Below, in pieces: positions 63,775-64,000 of a stretch of DNA of 64,000 nt (positions are counted from its first letter, which is position 1; every line of letters starts with the position of its first letter). The notes under the pieces were generated by a model. It searched no databases. It was given only the letters and a program-made list of their open reading frames with translations, and was not told the origin of the DNA. The position numbers and the translations under genes were made by a program. The stretch is from Dyadobacter sp. 3J3 (lineage in GTDB: Bacteria; Bacteroidota; Bacteroidia; Cytophagales; Spirosomataceae). Location of the stretch: the NCBI RefSeq assembly GCF_009801115.1, contig NZ_VTOL01000020.1, positions 1-64,000 on the forward strand. Direction: 5' to 3'.

Positions 63775-64000
63775 ATGAAACTTCATAAAGAAGGTTACAC
63801 GATCATGGCGATTGCCGCCATTATATTGATTCTGATTAATGTGGGCATAAATATGCTGCTTCCCGAAGGATATTGGATCCCGAGAATCACGTTGGTTGCC
63901 AGTATATTTATATTTTTTCTTATCGTACAATTCTTTCGTGTACCGACACGGGTTGTATCAAAAGGCGAAAGCCAGGTTATCGCTCCGTGTGACGGAAAAG
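63775..64000 (+). CDS. psd: phosphatidylserine decarboxylase, N-terminal part (cut by window)
   Basis: The first 75 residues of a protein starting MKLHKEGYTIMAIAAIILILIN, with two membrane helices (about 8-28 and 37-55) and then VQFFRVPTRVVSKGESQVIAPCDGK. The RVPTR...VIAPCDGK segment marks the short archaeal-type phosphatidylserine decarboxylase family of Bacteroidota, which makes phosphatidylethanolamine after self-cleavage to a pyruvoyl form. The cleavage site lies beyond the window, so completeness cannot be judged. Confidence 0.82.
   Translation, partial: MKLHKEGYTIMAIAAIILILINVGINMLLPEGYWIPRITLVASIFIFFLIVQFFRVPTRVVSKGESQVIAPCDGK

Noticed and set aside
63742..63930. Leftward reading frame of 62 codons at the right edge
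   Set aside because: It lies antisense to the phosphatidylserine decarboxylase start, which has clear family sequence.
1..64000. tRNA, rRNA or CRISPR features
   Set aside because: No cloverleaf with a GTTCRA-type T-arm, no rRNA-like conserved blocks and no regularly spaced direct repeats were recognised by eye; a covariance-model scan would be decisive.

Overview
The window looks like chromosomal DNA of a Bacteroidota bacterium, most likely a Cytophagales member close to Dyadobacter/Spirosomaceae. The evidence is AT-rich DNA with Bacteroidota-type promoters (TTG/TTTG, about 19-21 nt, TAnnTTTG), a type IX secretion sorting domain, a DAP-type MurE, a PASTA-tailed FtsI, bacillithiol enzyme BshC, long Bacteroidota-style IspH and SecA, and DUF3570/DUF4266/DUF4136 family proteins. 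The genus is inferred from gene content only. I saw no rRNA, tRNA, CRISPR array, insertion sequence or prophage.

Layout. 1-6.2 kb: a VOC protein, then a four-gene thioredoxin/ApbE/DUF4266/DUF3570 operon, aroB and a DUF4136 lipoprotein. 6.2-12.7 kb (minus strand): a short division and cell wall cluster, rsmH-ftsL-ftsI-murE-mraY, without mraZ or the later mur/fts genes. 12.8-18 kb: a TlpA-like lipoprotein, then a MarR regulator with a fused FadB-type beta-oxidation enzyme, separated by a REP-like palindromic element, and a metzincin-type protease. 18-22.4 kb: an Rrf2 regulator and a glycan set (GT-C membrane transferase, GtrB-like GT2, CDP-paratose-epimerase-like SDR). 22.9-25 kb: a small lipoprotein and an M3 peptidase. 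25.2-30.9 kb: a tight operon of sigma factor, anti-sigma-like TPR membrane protein, subtilase and membrane-anchored TPR-CHAT protease. 30.9-36.6 kb: a dicarboxylate symporter and a heme import and use operon (DUF6686-like, hmuTUV, hmuS). 37-48 kb: a giant alpha-2-macroglobulin lipoprotein, ispH, a second sigma/anti-sigma operon and bshC. 48.4-59.4 kb: an acyl-CoA dehydrogenase, a GT2-GT4-GH42-like operon, an esterase, an acyltransferase and a thiolase. 59.6-64 kb: a PspC protein, secA and the start of a phosphatidylserine decarboxylase gene.

Two system-level observations stand out. First, one palindrome (AGTATGC-NN-GCATACT) lies upstream of marR-fadB, of the acyl-CoA dehydrogenase (two copies bracketing its promoter) and of the thiolase. 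The three loci are up to 45 kb apart, and together they supply a near-complete beta-oxidation pathway. This strongly suggests a dispersed fatty-acid regulon run by the window's own MarR protein. Second, the sigma/anti-sigma/subtilase/CHAT operon resembles a protease-gated transcription switch and is the best candidate here for an undescribed signalling or defence system.
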